This document shows, piece after piece, positions 8,918 through 17,954 of a stretch of DNA of 42,624 bases. The DNA comes from Alphaproteobacteria bacterium (GTDB taxonomy: Bacteria > Pseudomonadota > Alphaproteobacteria > Rs-D84): assembly GCA_016927395.1 (NCBI GenBank), contig JAFGMU010000020.1, positions 1-42,624 of the forward strand. Direction: 5' to 3'. Under the pieces are notes generated by a model. That model saw only the letters and a list, made by a program, of their open reading frames with translations. It did no database searches and had not been told where the DNA came from. The position numbers were made by a program, and so were the translations under genes. The stretch's first letter is position 1, and each line of letters opens with the position of its first letter.

Positions 8918-8946
8918 TTGACTTTCAGATATTTCTGATATAGAAT
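8918..8946 (+). promoter_or_regulatory. Putative sigma70-type promoter for rpoA-rplQ
   Basis: TTGACT-N17-TAGAAT in the galE-rpoA gap. Confidence 0.55.
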
Positions 8947-8998
8947 CAGCAAGCCTTTACGGTGAAAATAATAAACTAAGCCTAATGGAGAAACCTCT

Positions 8999-10027
8999 AT
9001 GATAGAAAAAAACTGGATGACTTTGATTAAGCCAAAAAAGCTGAATATCAAAATCGACGAAAATAACCCTAATATCGCTACACTGATTGCAGATCCACTT
9101 GAAAAAGGATTTGGTCGCACACTGGGCACTGCTTTGCGCCGTGTTTTGTTGTCTTCTTTGCAGGGATGCGCACCAATGTATGTAAAAATTGATGGTGTTC
9201 AACATGAATTTTCCAGCCTTGCTGGCGTTCGTGAAGATGTAACAGATATTATCTTGAATTTGAAGGGCGTTTATTTCAAAGCCCTGACCGAAGGTCAACA
9301 CAAAGCATACTTGAAAGTAAAAGGTCCAGCAGTTGTAACAGCTGCCATGATTGAAACCACTGGTAGCATTGAAGTTATGAACAAAGATGTAGAAATATGC
9401 AATTTGGACAAAGGTGCAAGTTTGGATATGGAAATAACATTGGGCACAGGTCGTGGATATGTTCCTTCTAATGCTCATGCAGAAAATCTGCCTTTGGGTG
9501 TTATTCCTATGGACTCTATCTTTTCACCAATTTTGAATGTTGCTTTTGATGTTTCTGAAACTCGTGTTGGTCAATCAACTGACTTTGATAAATTGGAAAT
9601 GGTTGTAAAAACAAACGGCAGTATAACACCAGAAGATGCAATTGCATTTGCTGCTCGGATTTTGACAGACCAATTGGTTGTGTTTATCAACTTTGAAGAT
9701 CCTGCACAAATCAACGCAGTAAAAGAAGAAGAAAAAGCAAAAGATGCTTTGCCATTTGATCCAAAATTATTGAAACATGTTGACGAATTGGAATTGTCTG
9801 TTCGTGCAAACAATTGTCTGAAAAACGATAAAATCAACTGGTTGGGCGAATTAGTTCAGAAAACCGAAGCTGATATGTTGAAAACACCAAACTTTGGCCG
9901 CAAATCTTTGAATGAAATCAAAGTTCAATTAGAAGCCATGGGATTGGGATTGGGTATGGATGTTCCAGGTTGGCCACCAGAAAATATTTCTGAGTTGTCC
10001 AAGAAATACGAAGACCCATACAAATAA
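8999..10027 (+). CDS. rpoA: DNA-directed RNA polymerase alpha subunit
   Basis: Alpha NTD (EPLEKGFGRTLGTALRRVLLSSLQG) and CTD (LELSVRANNCLKNDKINWLGELVQKTEADMLKTPNFGRKSLNEI). Confidence 0.98.
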   Translation: MIEKNWMTLIKPKKLNIKIDENNPNIATLIADPLEKGFGRTLGTALRRVLLSSLQGCAPMYVKIDGVQHEFSSLAGVREDVTDIILNLKGVYFKALTEGQHKAYLKVKGPAVVTAAMIETTGSIEVMNKDVEICNLDKGASLDMEITLGTGRGYVPSNAHAENLPLGVIPMDSIFSPILNVAFDVSETRVGQSTDFDKLEMVVKTNGSITPEDAIAFAARILTDQLVVFINFEDPAQINAVKEEEKAKDALPFDPKLLKHVDELELSVRANNCLKNDKINWLGELVQKTEADMLKTPNFGRKSLNEIKVQLEAMGLGLGMDVPGWPPENISELSKKYEDPYK

Positions 10028-10037
10028 TAAATAAACC

Positions 10038-10124
10038 GTGATAACCCAAAAAATGGGTTATCACAAAACTTCATAATTCTGATTTTTTCAGGTTATGAAA
10101 TTGTCTTATCCCGTTTATTACGGG
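10038..10124 (+). promoter_or_regulatory. Three consecutive stem-loops in the rpoA-rplQ gap
   Basis: GTGATAACCC-AAAAAAT-GGGTTATCAC (10038-10064); TTCATAA...TTATGAA with nested CTGA/TCAG (10070-10099); CCCG-TTTATTA-CGGG (10110-10124). Confidence 0.65.
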
Positions 10125-10148
10125 CTGCAACGAAAAAGGAGTAACAGC

Positions 10149-10694
10149 ATGAGACATCAAAAACAAGGACGTAAGTTTAATCGTCACGCAAACGCTCGCA
10201 AGGCTTTGTTTGTTGGATTGGTAAAAAACTTGGTTGAAAGAGAACAGATTAAAACAACTTTGCCAAAAGCAAAAGATTTGCGCAGTGTTGTCGAAAAGCT
10301 GATTACCAAGGCAAAAGTTGATAATGTTGCAAATCGTCGTTTGGTTGCAAGCGAGCTGGATAATTCCAGTGCAACAACTGTAAAAAAATTATTTACAGTT
10401 TTGGGTCCACGTTATGCAAAACGCCCAGGTGGTTACACTCGCGTTATGAAAGCTGGTTTCCGTTATGGTGATGCTGCACCAATGGCAATTATCGAATTGG
10501 TTGAACGTGATGAAAACGCTAAAAAATCAACACCAGTAAAAACAGAAGAAACAAAATCTGAAAAAGCAGTGGCTGATAAAAAAGAAAAAACTGTAAAAAC
10601 ACCAGCAACAAAAGTTGCACGTGATACAGGTGCTGCAAAGGCTACAACAGCCAAGAAAGAAGTTTCTGTTAAACGTCGTGCAACAGGAAAATAA
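10149..10694 (+). CDS. rplQ: 50S ribosomal protein L17 with Lys/Ala/Thr-rich C-terminal tail
   Basis: L17 sequence [48 protein letters not shown] at 10149 after AAGGAG. Confidence 0.96.
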   Translation: MRHQKQGRKFNRHANARKALFVGLVKNLVEREQIKTTLPKAKDLRSVVEKLITKAKVDNVANRRLVASELDNSSATTVKKLFTVLGPRYAKRPGGYTRVMKAGFRYGDAAPMAIIELVERDENAKKSTPVKTEETKSEKAVADKKEKTVKTPATKVARDTGAAKATTAKKEVSVKRRATGK

Positions 10695-10731
10695 AATTAA
10701 AAATGCTTTTGCATAATTTAATTAAAATAAA

Positions 10732-10760
10732 AATCCGCATTATTGCGGATTTTTTATTTT
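10732..10760 (+). terminator. Rho-independent terminator after rplQ
   Basis: AATCCGCA-TTAT-TGCGGATT + TTTTTA. Confidence 0.85.
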
Positions 10761-10801
10761 ATTTATAAGCATTTTTTATATTTATTGTTTTTTAAGTAAA
10801 T

Positions 10802-11230
10802 TTATCTAATATTTGGTGAATTTTTTTCAATCAATATACGTCTGGCATCTACTTCTTTTTTATAATCTTTTAAAGATGCTTCGTTTAACCGTTCGGTAAT
10901 ATCATCAACAACCGTTGCAGCAAGATTATTCGGAAATAACATTAAAATTTCTTCTAATGTTTCTTTATCTTTGTATGCAATAATTGTTTTAGCCAGTCTT
11001 TCACCAAGAATTTTTCGCATATTTTCGAAGTTTTTTAACATAAAACTTGCACCAGGATTTGGAAAAGCTGTAAAAACAGTTTTTTCTGGAATTATTTGTT
11101 GTAAAACCCCATTGATTGTTATTGTTGGGAAATATACACATTCATCAGATTCAAAAAAGTTAGAAACTTTTGTAATTTCAACATAATATGTATTTTTAAG
11201 AATAATGTTCGGGTTTATGTCTTTTGGCAT
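10802..11230 (-). CDS. Hypothetical protein (about 142 aa)
   Basis: ORF; start MPKDINPN at 11230 more plausible than the track start; no recognised domain. Confidence 0.65.
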   Translation of the reverse strand: MPKDINPNIILKNTYYVEITKVSNFFESDECVYFPTITINGVLQQIIPEKTVFTAFPNPGASFMLKNFENMRKILGERLAKTIIAYKDKETLEEILMLFPNNLAATVVDDITERLNEASLKDYKKEVDARRILIEKNSPNIR

Positions 11231-11370
11231 AAAAAATCCTTTTGTAGATAATATAACAAATATTGTATTTGTCAACAAATTATTATAATAATTTCATATT
11301 CAAAAATTATACGACATATTGACAAAATAGGGGAATTTTTATCAAACTGCTTTTATTATACATGTTTTTC

Positions 11371-11380
11371 TGGTAAAATT
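11371..11380 (+). promoter_or_regulatory. Putative extended -10 promoter element
   Basis: TGGTAAAATT 5' of the 916-aa secreted ORF. Confidence 0.4.
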
Positions 11381-11403
11381 AAACAAATGTTGGAGATTTT
11401 ATA

Positions 11404-14154
11404 ATGAAAAAAATGGTCTTTTTTTCCATACTTACCTTTTGTTTAGTATTAAATGCACAGGCAGCTGTTCCTTCACAAAGAAGAAGTCAGACGGTTGTAT
11501 CATCTTCTGATACGGTTTCACAAACATCTGCACGTGCAGCCGCTATCAGAACTACTTCTGCTCGTTCTGCAACACCTTCTGTTTCAAACAGAACTACATC
11601 AGCCAGATCGGGTAGTGTACCAGTAACATCTCAAACTGTATCTGCACGTGCTGCAACAACACAAAAAGTGATAAATTCTGGAACAAAAATATCAGCAGCA
11701 AACAGAAATACAGTTGTTAACGAAGCATGTCAGCAAAAATATTTTGGCTGTATGGATTCTTTTTGCATGATTGAAAATACTAGTGGTGGTAGATGTTTAT
11801 GCAGTGATCGCAAAACCGAATTGGACAAGGTTTTGGCCCAAATTCAAAGCCTGGATGCACAAAGTTATAAAATGGCAACCGAAGGTGTTGAAAAAATAGA
11901 AATGGGTGCAAATGCTGATGCTGCTATCGCTGCTGCACAAAATTCTGAAAAAAGTATAACAGATGCTAATCAAAATACTCGTTCACGTACTTTGGACTTA
12001 AATTTATGGAATCAGACCGATGATAACAGCGAAGATATTTTTGCTGAAAAAGAAGTCAGCCCAATAGATGGAAAAACAGGTGATGATTTGTATAACTCGG
12101 TTAATCAAATCTGTATTTCGCAATTACCAGAATGCGCAAATGATATGTCTATGTTGCAGATGATGTATGCGCAAAATATAAAGTCAGATTGTGCTGCGTA
12201 TGAAAATGATTTAACAAAACAAAAAAATTCCAGTTCTACCAAATTGGCTGCTGCACAAAAAGCTTTGCGTGATGCGGCTTTGGATTCTTTGCGGACAGCG
12301 AATAAATATGACCTGGGACAATGTACAATAGAATTTAAAAAATGTATGGCAAATACTGCTGGTTGCAAAGATGATTTTACAGGTTGTGTTGGTATTGCTG
12401 CGGCTGAAAATGCAAAAAAATCCACCAGTTCAAAATCTTCTATGAAGATGGTTGATATCAAAGGATCAAGTACAAAAATTTCTGTTGCTGCATCGACTAT
12501 GGATGCGTTGGAATCAAAAAAGCCAATGTGCGACAATATTACAAATTCATGCGTTGCAGTCAAAGACCAGGTTTGGGATACATTCCTGCGCGAAGTTGCG
12601 CCAACTTTGAAAACAGCAGAATTATTGGCTGAATCTGATTTGCGTACAAATTGTATTTCAAATATTTCACAGTGCTTCCAAAAAGCGTGTAAAGATACAA
12701 TCGATCCAAATGATCCAGACGGTTCATATGATATGTGTTTATCACGTCCTGAAACTGTTCGTTCTTTGTGTAAAGTTCAAATTGATCCATGTGTATCAGC
12801 TGAACCTTTGATTATGGATTATGTTTATGCACGTTTATCTTCTATGCGCGTTGATTCATGTACAACCGAAGTAAAAGAATGTTTGCAAAGTGATGATAGA
12901 TGTGGATCTGATTATTCAAAATGTGTTGGTTTGGATACTGATACAATAATTCGTATGTGCCCATATGATAAATTAACAGGCTGTCAAAAAGTTTACAGCA
13001 GTACCAAAGTTGGCAATGATATTCGTGGTGAAGCAGTATATGAAGAATTATCCACAATGGTTCAAGGAATTATGTTAAATATAGATAATAGTTTCCAGTC
13101 TGTATGTCAAAAAGCATTAGATGAATCTATGATAAAAGTTTGTGGTAGTACAGATGATTGCAACGGGCTTACAGTGGATGATGGTCTGGGAAGTCGTTCA
13201 TTGGAATATAAAGTATGTCAGTACACAGGAAACATCAGCAATTTATCTATAAACTATAATTTGTGTCGTGCAGATGTATCACAAATAACAGATGGTGAAT
13301 TACGTTCAGATGTTCCATATGCTGGAATTTTGGATGGAAATATTTATTGGGAAAATATAGAAGTAAAAGACGATGGAACTTTGACAAATGTTGATGATTA
13401 TATAACTGCTTCTGATACAGAATTATCAGATACTGAAAAAAATAAAGTTGAAACAGAATTGTCAGCTTTGGAAAAAAATATTAATAGTGCAATAAAAACA
13501 GTTGAAGCCGACCCAACTGTTCAATATTGTATGACCGGACGTCAAGTTCAAGGTATGAATAATTTGAAAATTGGAAAGGAAGGGCAGGCACGTTTTCCAA
13601 AATTGACAGATCAAGTACGTTTAGTTATTGCAAATTCAGCTTTGAAAACAGTAAAAGCAAACTATTATAAAAAATATGATGAATTGTCCAAGAAAATTTT
13701 AGAAGATTACAAGGTAGTTGCTGATCGTGTCGATGCTTTGGAAAATCAGGACAAAAAAGATGCACATCGTGATGCAGCAAGAAAGGCATGTATAAGCATG
13801 GTTAATGTAAGTGTTATTTCTAATAATTCTTCGATTAATAATTCCAGAAGTTCACTAGAAAACACTCTTATAAGTTTGACAAACGGATGGGCAATGCCAT
13901 TCATGTCTGTAAACTCTACGAATGTAACATATGATGCTGATCAGATTTCAAAATTACAAATGGTAGGTTCAAAACAATACAGTTCTTTGAGAGAAAAACA
14001 AATGATAACATCTACATTTAATTGGGAAACATTGAATTGTCACAAATGCATACGTTCTCAAAGATGTACAAATGTTAAAAATCCATTATTTGGATCAAAA
14101 TATTGTAAGAGTTGGAGTGCCGAAACCGAGAGTTGTACAGATACACAATTCTAG
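11404..14154 (+). CDS. Large secreted Cys-rich protein (916 aa), paralog of 39831-42581
   Basis: Signal peptide MKKMVFFSILTFCLVLNAQAA; Ser/Thr/Arg repeats (TSARSA...); many Cys motifs, e.g. CTIEFKKCMANTAGCKDDFTGC and CTTEVKECLQSDDRCGSDYSKC; GGAG SD. Confidence 0.9.
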   Translation: MKKMVFFSILTFCLVLNAQAAVPSQRRSQTVVSSSDTVSQTSARAAAIRTTSARSATPSVSNRTTSARSGSVPVTSQTVSARAATTQKVINSGTKISAANRNTVVNEACQQKYFGCMDSFCMIENTSGGRCLCSDRKTELDKVLAQIQSLDAQSYKMATEGVEKIEMGANADAAIAAAQNSEKSITDANQNTRSRTLDLNLWNQTDDNSEDIFAEKEVSPIDGKTGDDLYNSVNQICISQLPECANDMSMLQMMYAQNIKSDCAAYENDLTKQKNSSSTKLAAAQKALRDAALDSLRTANKYDLGQCTIEFKKCMANTAGCKDDFTGCVGIAAAENAKKSTSSKSSMKMVDIKGSSTKISVAASTMDALESKKPMCDNITNSCVAVKDQVWDTFLREVAPTLKTAELLAESDLRTNCISNISQCFQKACKDTIDPNDPDGSYDMCLSRPETVRSLCKVQIDPCVSAEPLIMDYVYARLSSMRVDSCTTEVKECLQSDDRCGSDYSKCVGLDTDTIIRMCPYDKLTGCQKVYSSTKVGNDIRGEAVYEELSTMVQGIMLNIDNSFQSVCQKALDESMIKVCGSTDDCNGLTVDDGLGSRSLEYKVCQYTGNISNLSINYNLCRADVSQITDGELRSDVPYAGILDGNIYWENIEVKDDGTLTNVDDYITASDTELSDTEKNKVETELSALEKNINSAIKTVEADPTVQYCMTGRQVQGMNNLKIGKEGQARFPKLTDQVRLVIANSALKTVKANYYKKYDELSKKILEDYKVVADRVDALENQDKKDAHRDAARKACISMVNVSVISNNSSINNSRSSLENTLISLTNGWAMPFMSVNSTNVTYDADQISKLQMVGSKQYSSLREKQMITSTFNWETLNCHKCIRSQRCTNVKNPLFGSKYCKSWSAETESCTDTQF

Positions 14155-14160
14155 AAATAA

Positions 14161-14187
14161 AAACGCGTCAAATAGACGCGTTTTTAA
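14161..14187 (+). terminator. Rho-independent terminator
   Basis: AAACGCGTC-AAATA-GACGCGTTT + TT. Confidence 0.85.
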
Positions 14188-14224
14188 CTGAAGTTTTATT
14201 TTACAAAAAAATATAATAAAAATT

Positions 14225-14246
14225 ATTGTCTACTATAGTAGACAAT
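14225..14246. repeat. Palindromic repeat copy 1 (core TTGTCTACTATAGTAGACAA)
   Basis: Perfect palindrome, 22-24 bp here; same 20-bp core at 17560 and 17663. Confidence 0.95.
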
Positions 14247-14369
14247 ATAAACCGTATATATTTTAATCATTTTATTTTTTAGAATAATATTAAATTTTTT
14301 AATAAATTTCAAAATATAGTTTTTTTATTTTATACAATTACAAATAATTTATGATTTGTTATTATATAA

Positions 14370-15302
14370 TTAGATATCTGTCAGGTTATTAAATATTTTT
14401 ACTCCGCGCGATTCCCATTCTTCGATTCGGTTTTTCAAATCCATAATATTTTTTTCACCCAAATATATTGCAGGTAAAGCATTATGTTTTTCAGCCGCTT
14501 TTATTGCTTCGATAACAGGTGATATTTTTTGTTTACCAGATGCAAACCAACTTTCTTCATCTGCAATCCAAAAATCCGAATCAGTATGCTCGGCGATTGC
14601 CATGTTTTTTGCTATTACAATATTGCCGTCCATTACCGGTTCGTAATTTTTACCTTTCAGGTATTTTAATAATTCTGATTCGTGAAAGATATTTGTTTGT
14701 CCTGAAACATTATTATTAAATTCTGAAAAATTTATTTCTTTGAATACAGGAACAGAAGATTTATTTGTATCATCAAAGTTTTCCGTAGCCATAAAATCGA
14801 AACTGTCAGGTAACGGCAAACTAGGTTCTTGTGAATGTTGTAAATTCGGTTCGTCTTTTTTTATATTTATATCTTTTATATCAAAAGTCGATTCGGGTCT
14901 GAAATTTATTTTTTGTCGCACGCGTAAAAATGGGCCTTTTAATTCCGTTGGAATTCTGTCTGGCAGATCAACAATTTCTTCCTCTGGTTTTTTTTCTTCT
15001 TTCTCTTCTTTTTTTTCTACTTCTTTCTTCTTGAATAAATTTAATTCAAATAAAGGTTTCTTTGTTCTTATTATGATGGCAGTTGTCGCTAAGTACAAAG
15101 GCAGAGCAGAATACATTATCAAACCAAAAGTAAATCCAACAAATCCGTGTAACTTAGAATTTAATAATATTCGCCACTGATACAATGAAAATAAATCAAA
15201 ACCGAACAGAAAAATAAGAATGCAATAAAGTGCAGCTACGTAATAGATAGTCCAAATAACTGCAAGTTTGTTTGCTTTTAAGAATTCCAGAGTTTTTTTC
15301 AT
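14370..15302 (-). CDS. Hypothetical inner-membrane protein with N-terminal TM helices and acidic/charged cytosolic region
   Basis: About 3 hydrophobic segments in the first 90 aa, then KKKEVEKKEEKEEKKPEEE linker and a C-terminal globular region. Confidence 0.8.
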   Translation of the reverse strand: MKKTLEFLKANKLAVIWTIYYVAALYCILIFLFGFDLFSLYQWRILLNSKLHGFVGFTFGLIMYSALPLYLATTAIIIRTKKPLFELNLFKKKEVEKKEEKEEKKPEEEIVDLPDRIPTELKGPFLRVRQKINFRPESTFDIKDINIKKDEPNLQHSQEPSLPLPDSFDFMATENFDDTNKSSVPVFKEINFSEFNNNVSGQTNIFHESELLKYLKGKNYEPVMDGNIVIAKNMAIAEHTDSDFWIADEESWFASGKQKISPVIEAIKAAEKHNALPAIYLGEKNIMDLKNRIEEWESRGVKIFNNLTDI

Positions 15303-15438
15303 TACAAATAAATTCTAGACGAAATAAAAATATTTGTCAAATTTTTATAATAATCGTATATTTAATTAATTGAATTAAAACCATATTATTTATCACTTAA
15401 CTTTTTGTATAAAAGTCCTTTTTTTATACTGTGTTTAA

Positions 15439-15447
15439 TGATATAAT
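15439..15447 (+). promoter_or_regulatory. Putative extended -10 element
   Basis: TGATATAAT 5' of the 660-aa secreted ORF. Confidence 0.4.
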
Positions 15448-15470
15448 TAAAACGATTAAAGGGAGATATC

Positions 15471-17453
15471 ATGCGCAATTTATTCAAGTCTTTTGGGCTT
15501 TCACTAACAGGAATAGGGGTTGTGTTTATGTTCGGTGCTGCTTCTGCAGCCGATACTGGTCGTGCATCTTATAATGTTGCTTCGGCCAATCGCGCAACAT
15601 TTTCTGGTCAGCAACGTATGCCGACAATGTCGATTTTACCTACAAATGCAACTGGAAATGTTACAACAAATACAAATACTGCTAATGCGATTAAATGTCC
15701 AGATGGTGGTGTTCAGACATCTGATTATACAATCGAAAATTGTATGAACGATGTTTTGTCCTGTGTTAATAATGGTGCTTTGCCAGGTGGATTGAATGAT
15801 TTGTTTAATCAGGATTTACGTAATTCAATTCTTAATGGAATGAATTTGTGTTCAGTCCAGGTTGATAAATGTTTAAGTGATGTTCGTAAAAATTGCCAAA
15901 ACGTTTATCGTACAACATCTGATTTTTGGTTGGACTTTAACTCCCGTAAAATTCAACCGGAATATTATTCATTTGTTTTGCGCAAGACAGGTTTGACACC
16001 TAACCAGGCAGAAAACACTTGCTGGTTGTTGGATAAAAATGTTTACGGTTCTTCTTTTGACGCTGTTTCTAACACAGGTGCAGTTACATCTGAATATAAT
16101 AAACAAATTGGTGCTTATAACAGTCAGGGTGGGGGTTCTTTGATAAAAGACTCACCACAAGGTGTCAGAGTTAATACAAACGGCAGTGTTGATGGTCAAC
16201 GCGGTCATTATGCACGTTGGGATGCTGCAACTGGCGAATGCTTGGTTCGTGTTGCCGCATATAATAAAAATTCACAAATTAAAAACAGCTGGTTGTTTGG
16301 TGCCGCAGGAAATGATCAGCCAGCAGAAGTTTGGAAAAATGCTGGCAGCAGCTTTACCTGTGGTAAGGATATTTTTGGGTTTGGCTTGATGACAAACACA
16401 AAAACCACAGCCGTTGTTGGTGTTGGTGGTGGAACATTAGTTGGTGCCGGTGTTGGTGCATTGGCTGGTCATGGCGAACGCAGGTTTGATTGTGATAATG
16501 CAACAAGCAGAAAAGCATTGTCTGATGAACTGCGTGACAATAGAAATAGTTTAAATACATTAAATAAGTATTTGAATAATGAATTTGAAAGTTTTGCAAA
16601 TGATACAATGTCTGAAAGACAGTGTGAATCTATTGTTAAATTGTACAATAATTATGAAAAGTTAAAATCTTTAAACCCGTCCGAAAATGATACAACTATT
16701 GTTTTGACCAAGGAAAATTTTAAATCAGAAGGTAGCGACTTTAATTATGATATTTATTATGCCGATAACGAAAGCACAGGAAAACCGTTGACTGATGTTA
16801 TTAATTCTGAATTGAAAGATAACGAAAAAACGGATTTAAAAAATAATTTAAAAGTCACTAAAATACGTAAAGAAGCTATCAAATATACATCTTTAATAAA
16901 CCAGAATTATTATAATGGTGTTTATTGCGAAGGTGGAAATTCTGAAGAATGTGTATCTGGTGGGGAAATTAAAACACAGATAGGTGATTTGTCAAAAATA
17001 TTTAGTGGATTGGGATCATTAGATAATATTGAAAAATCCAATATGTTGGCATCAACAGCAATCGGTGCCGGTGCTGGTGCAGCAGCAGGTGGTTTGGCAA
17101 CAGCAATCACAGCATTTGTTGAAAAGAACAACATTAACTGCCGCGTTGGTGATGGTTTGCAAAAAGTTGATTACGGCAAGTCATACAGCATAGGCTCTCT
17201 GAAAGATTTCTATGTAAAATGGAATCTGCGCTTGCCTGATACAATTATGCCAACAGCAACAGCGACTGATTGTGCATCTTGGACAAAGGCCTGTGAAACA
17301 TTAAAAGATTTGAACCAGTGCACAATTGCTCAGGTTAACTATAAACCGGTGAATTCAATGAATACCACATTGGTTAATACAGCTTGCGCAGTATCGGGCA
17401 GCACTTGCACAGTTAACTATCCAGTTGCAGTGTCAAACAGTGCATGTCAATAA
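15471..17453 (+). CDS. Secreted Cys-rich protein with two glycine-zipper segments (660 aa)
   Basis: Signal peptide MRNLFKSFGLSLTGIGVVFMFGAASAA; VVGVGGGTLVGAGVGALAG and STAIGAGAGAAAGGLATAITAF; GGGAG SD. Confidence 0.9.
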   Translation: MRNLFKSFGLSLTGIGVVFMFGAASAADTGRASYNVASANRATFSGQQRMPTMSILPTNATGNVTTNTNTANAIKCPDGGVQTSDYTIENCMNDVLSCVNNGALPGGLNDLFNQDLRNSILNGMNLCSVQVDKCLSDVRKNCQNVYRTTSDFWLDFNSRKIQPEYYSFVLRKTGLTPNQAENTCWLLDKNVYGSSFDAVSNTGAVTSEYNKQIGAYNSQGGGSLIKDSPQGVRVNTNGSVDGQRGHYARWDAATGECLVRVAAYNKNSQIKNSWLFGAAGNDQPAEVWKNAGSSFTCGKDIFGFGLMTNTKTTAVVGVGGGTLVGAGVGALAGHGERRFDCDNATSRKALSDELRDNRNSLNTLNKYLNNEFESFANDTMSERQCESIVKLYNNYEKLKSLNPSENDTTIVLTKENFKSEGSDFNYDIYYADNESTGKPLTDVINSELKDNEKTDLKNNLKVTKIRKEAIKYTSLINQNYYNGVYCEGGNSEECVSGGEIKTQIGDLSKIFSGLGSLDNIEKSNMLASTAIGAGAGAAAGGLATAITAFVEKNNINCRVGDGLQKVDYGKSYSIGSLKDFYVKWNLRLPDTIMPTATATDCASWTKACETLKDLNQCTIAQVNYKPVNSMNTTLVNTACAVSGSTCTVNYPVAVSNSACQ

Positions 17454-17470
17454 GGTTTTAAATCGAATAT

Positions 17471-17498
17471 AAAAATCCGCCATTCGGCGGATTTTTAT
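17471..17498 (+). terminator. Rho-independent terminator
   Basis: AAAAATCCGCC-ATTC-GGCGGATTTTT. Confidence 0.9.
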
Positions 17499-17559
17499 AT
17501 TGTTAATTATAAATATTTCATACAAAAAAATATAAATTACATAATATAAATGTAAAAAC

Positions 17560-17579
17560 TTGTCTACTATAGTAGACAA
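17560..17579. repeat. Palindromic repeat copy 2
   Basis: TTGTCTACTATAGTAGACAA. Confidence 0.95.
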
Positions 17580-17662
17580 TATAAGTACGATATATTTATT
17601 ATATTTGTACATTTATCTATCAATCTATTGTTTTCTTTGTAAATAAAATAATAATGAATTCG

Positions 17663-17682
17663 TTGTCTACTATAGTAGACAA
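17663..17682. repeat. Palindromic repeat copy 3
   Basis: TTGTCTACTATAGTAGACAA. Confidence 0.95.
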
Positions 17683-17954
17683 TAAAAAGGTAGATATTTT
17701 ATATTTTAATAAAAAGTTTTTTATTAAAATATATCAAATTTCCCAAAATGATAACGCACAGGATTTTGTTGTAGTTTTTGTGATTATTTGTATTAAGTAT
17801 ATTTTTACTCGGTCATCTAAGCTTTTTACAGAGGGTTATATTGGTGTTTTATATTAGCTTGGTATAAATTTTACATAGTGTGCCATAGTGTCATAATAAC
17901 AAATAAACTTTTACTTTGGTCAGAATAACACTATGAGTTATGTTCGTATTTTAA

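Noticed and set aside
13049-13057. DnaA-box-like TTATCCACA
   Set aside because: Single occurrence inside a CDS with no cluster of boxes or AT-rich unwinding element; not an origin.
17654-17857. 67-aa ORF on the plus strand (MNSLSTIVDNKK...)
   Set aside because: Its first codons are made of the palindromic repeat, no convincing SD, very AT-driven composition; likely spurious.
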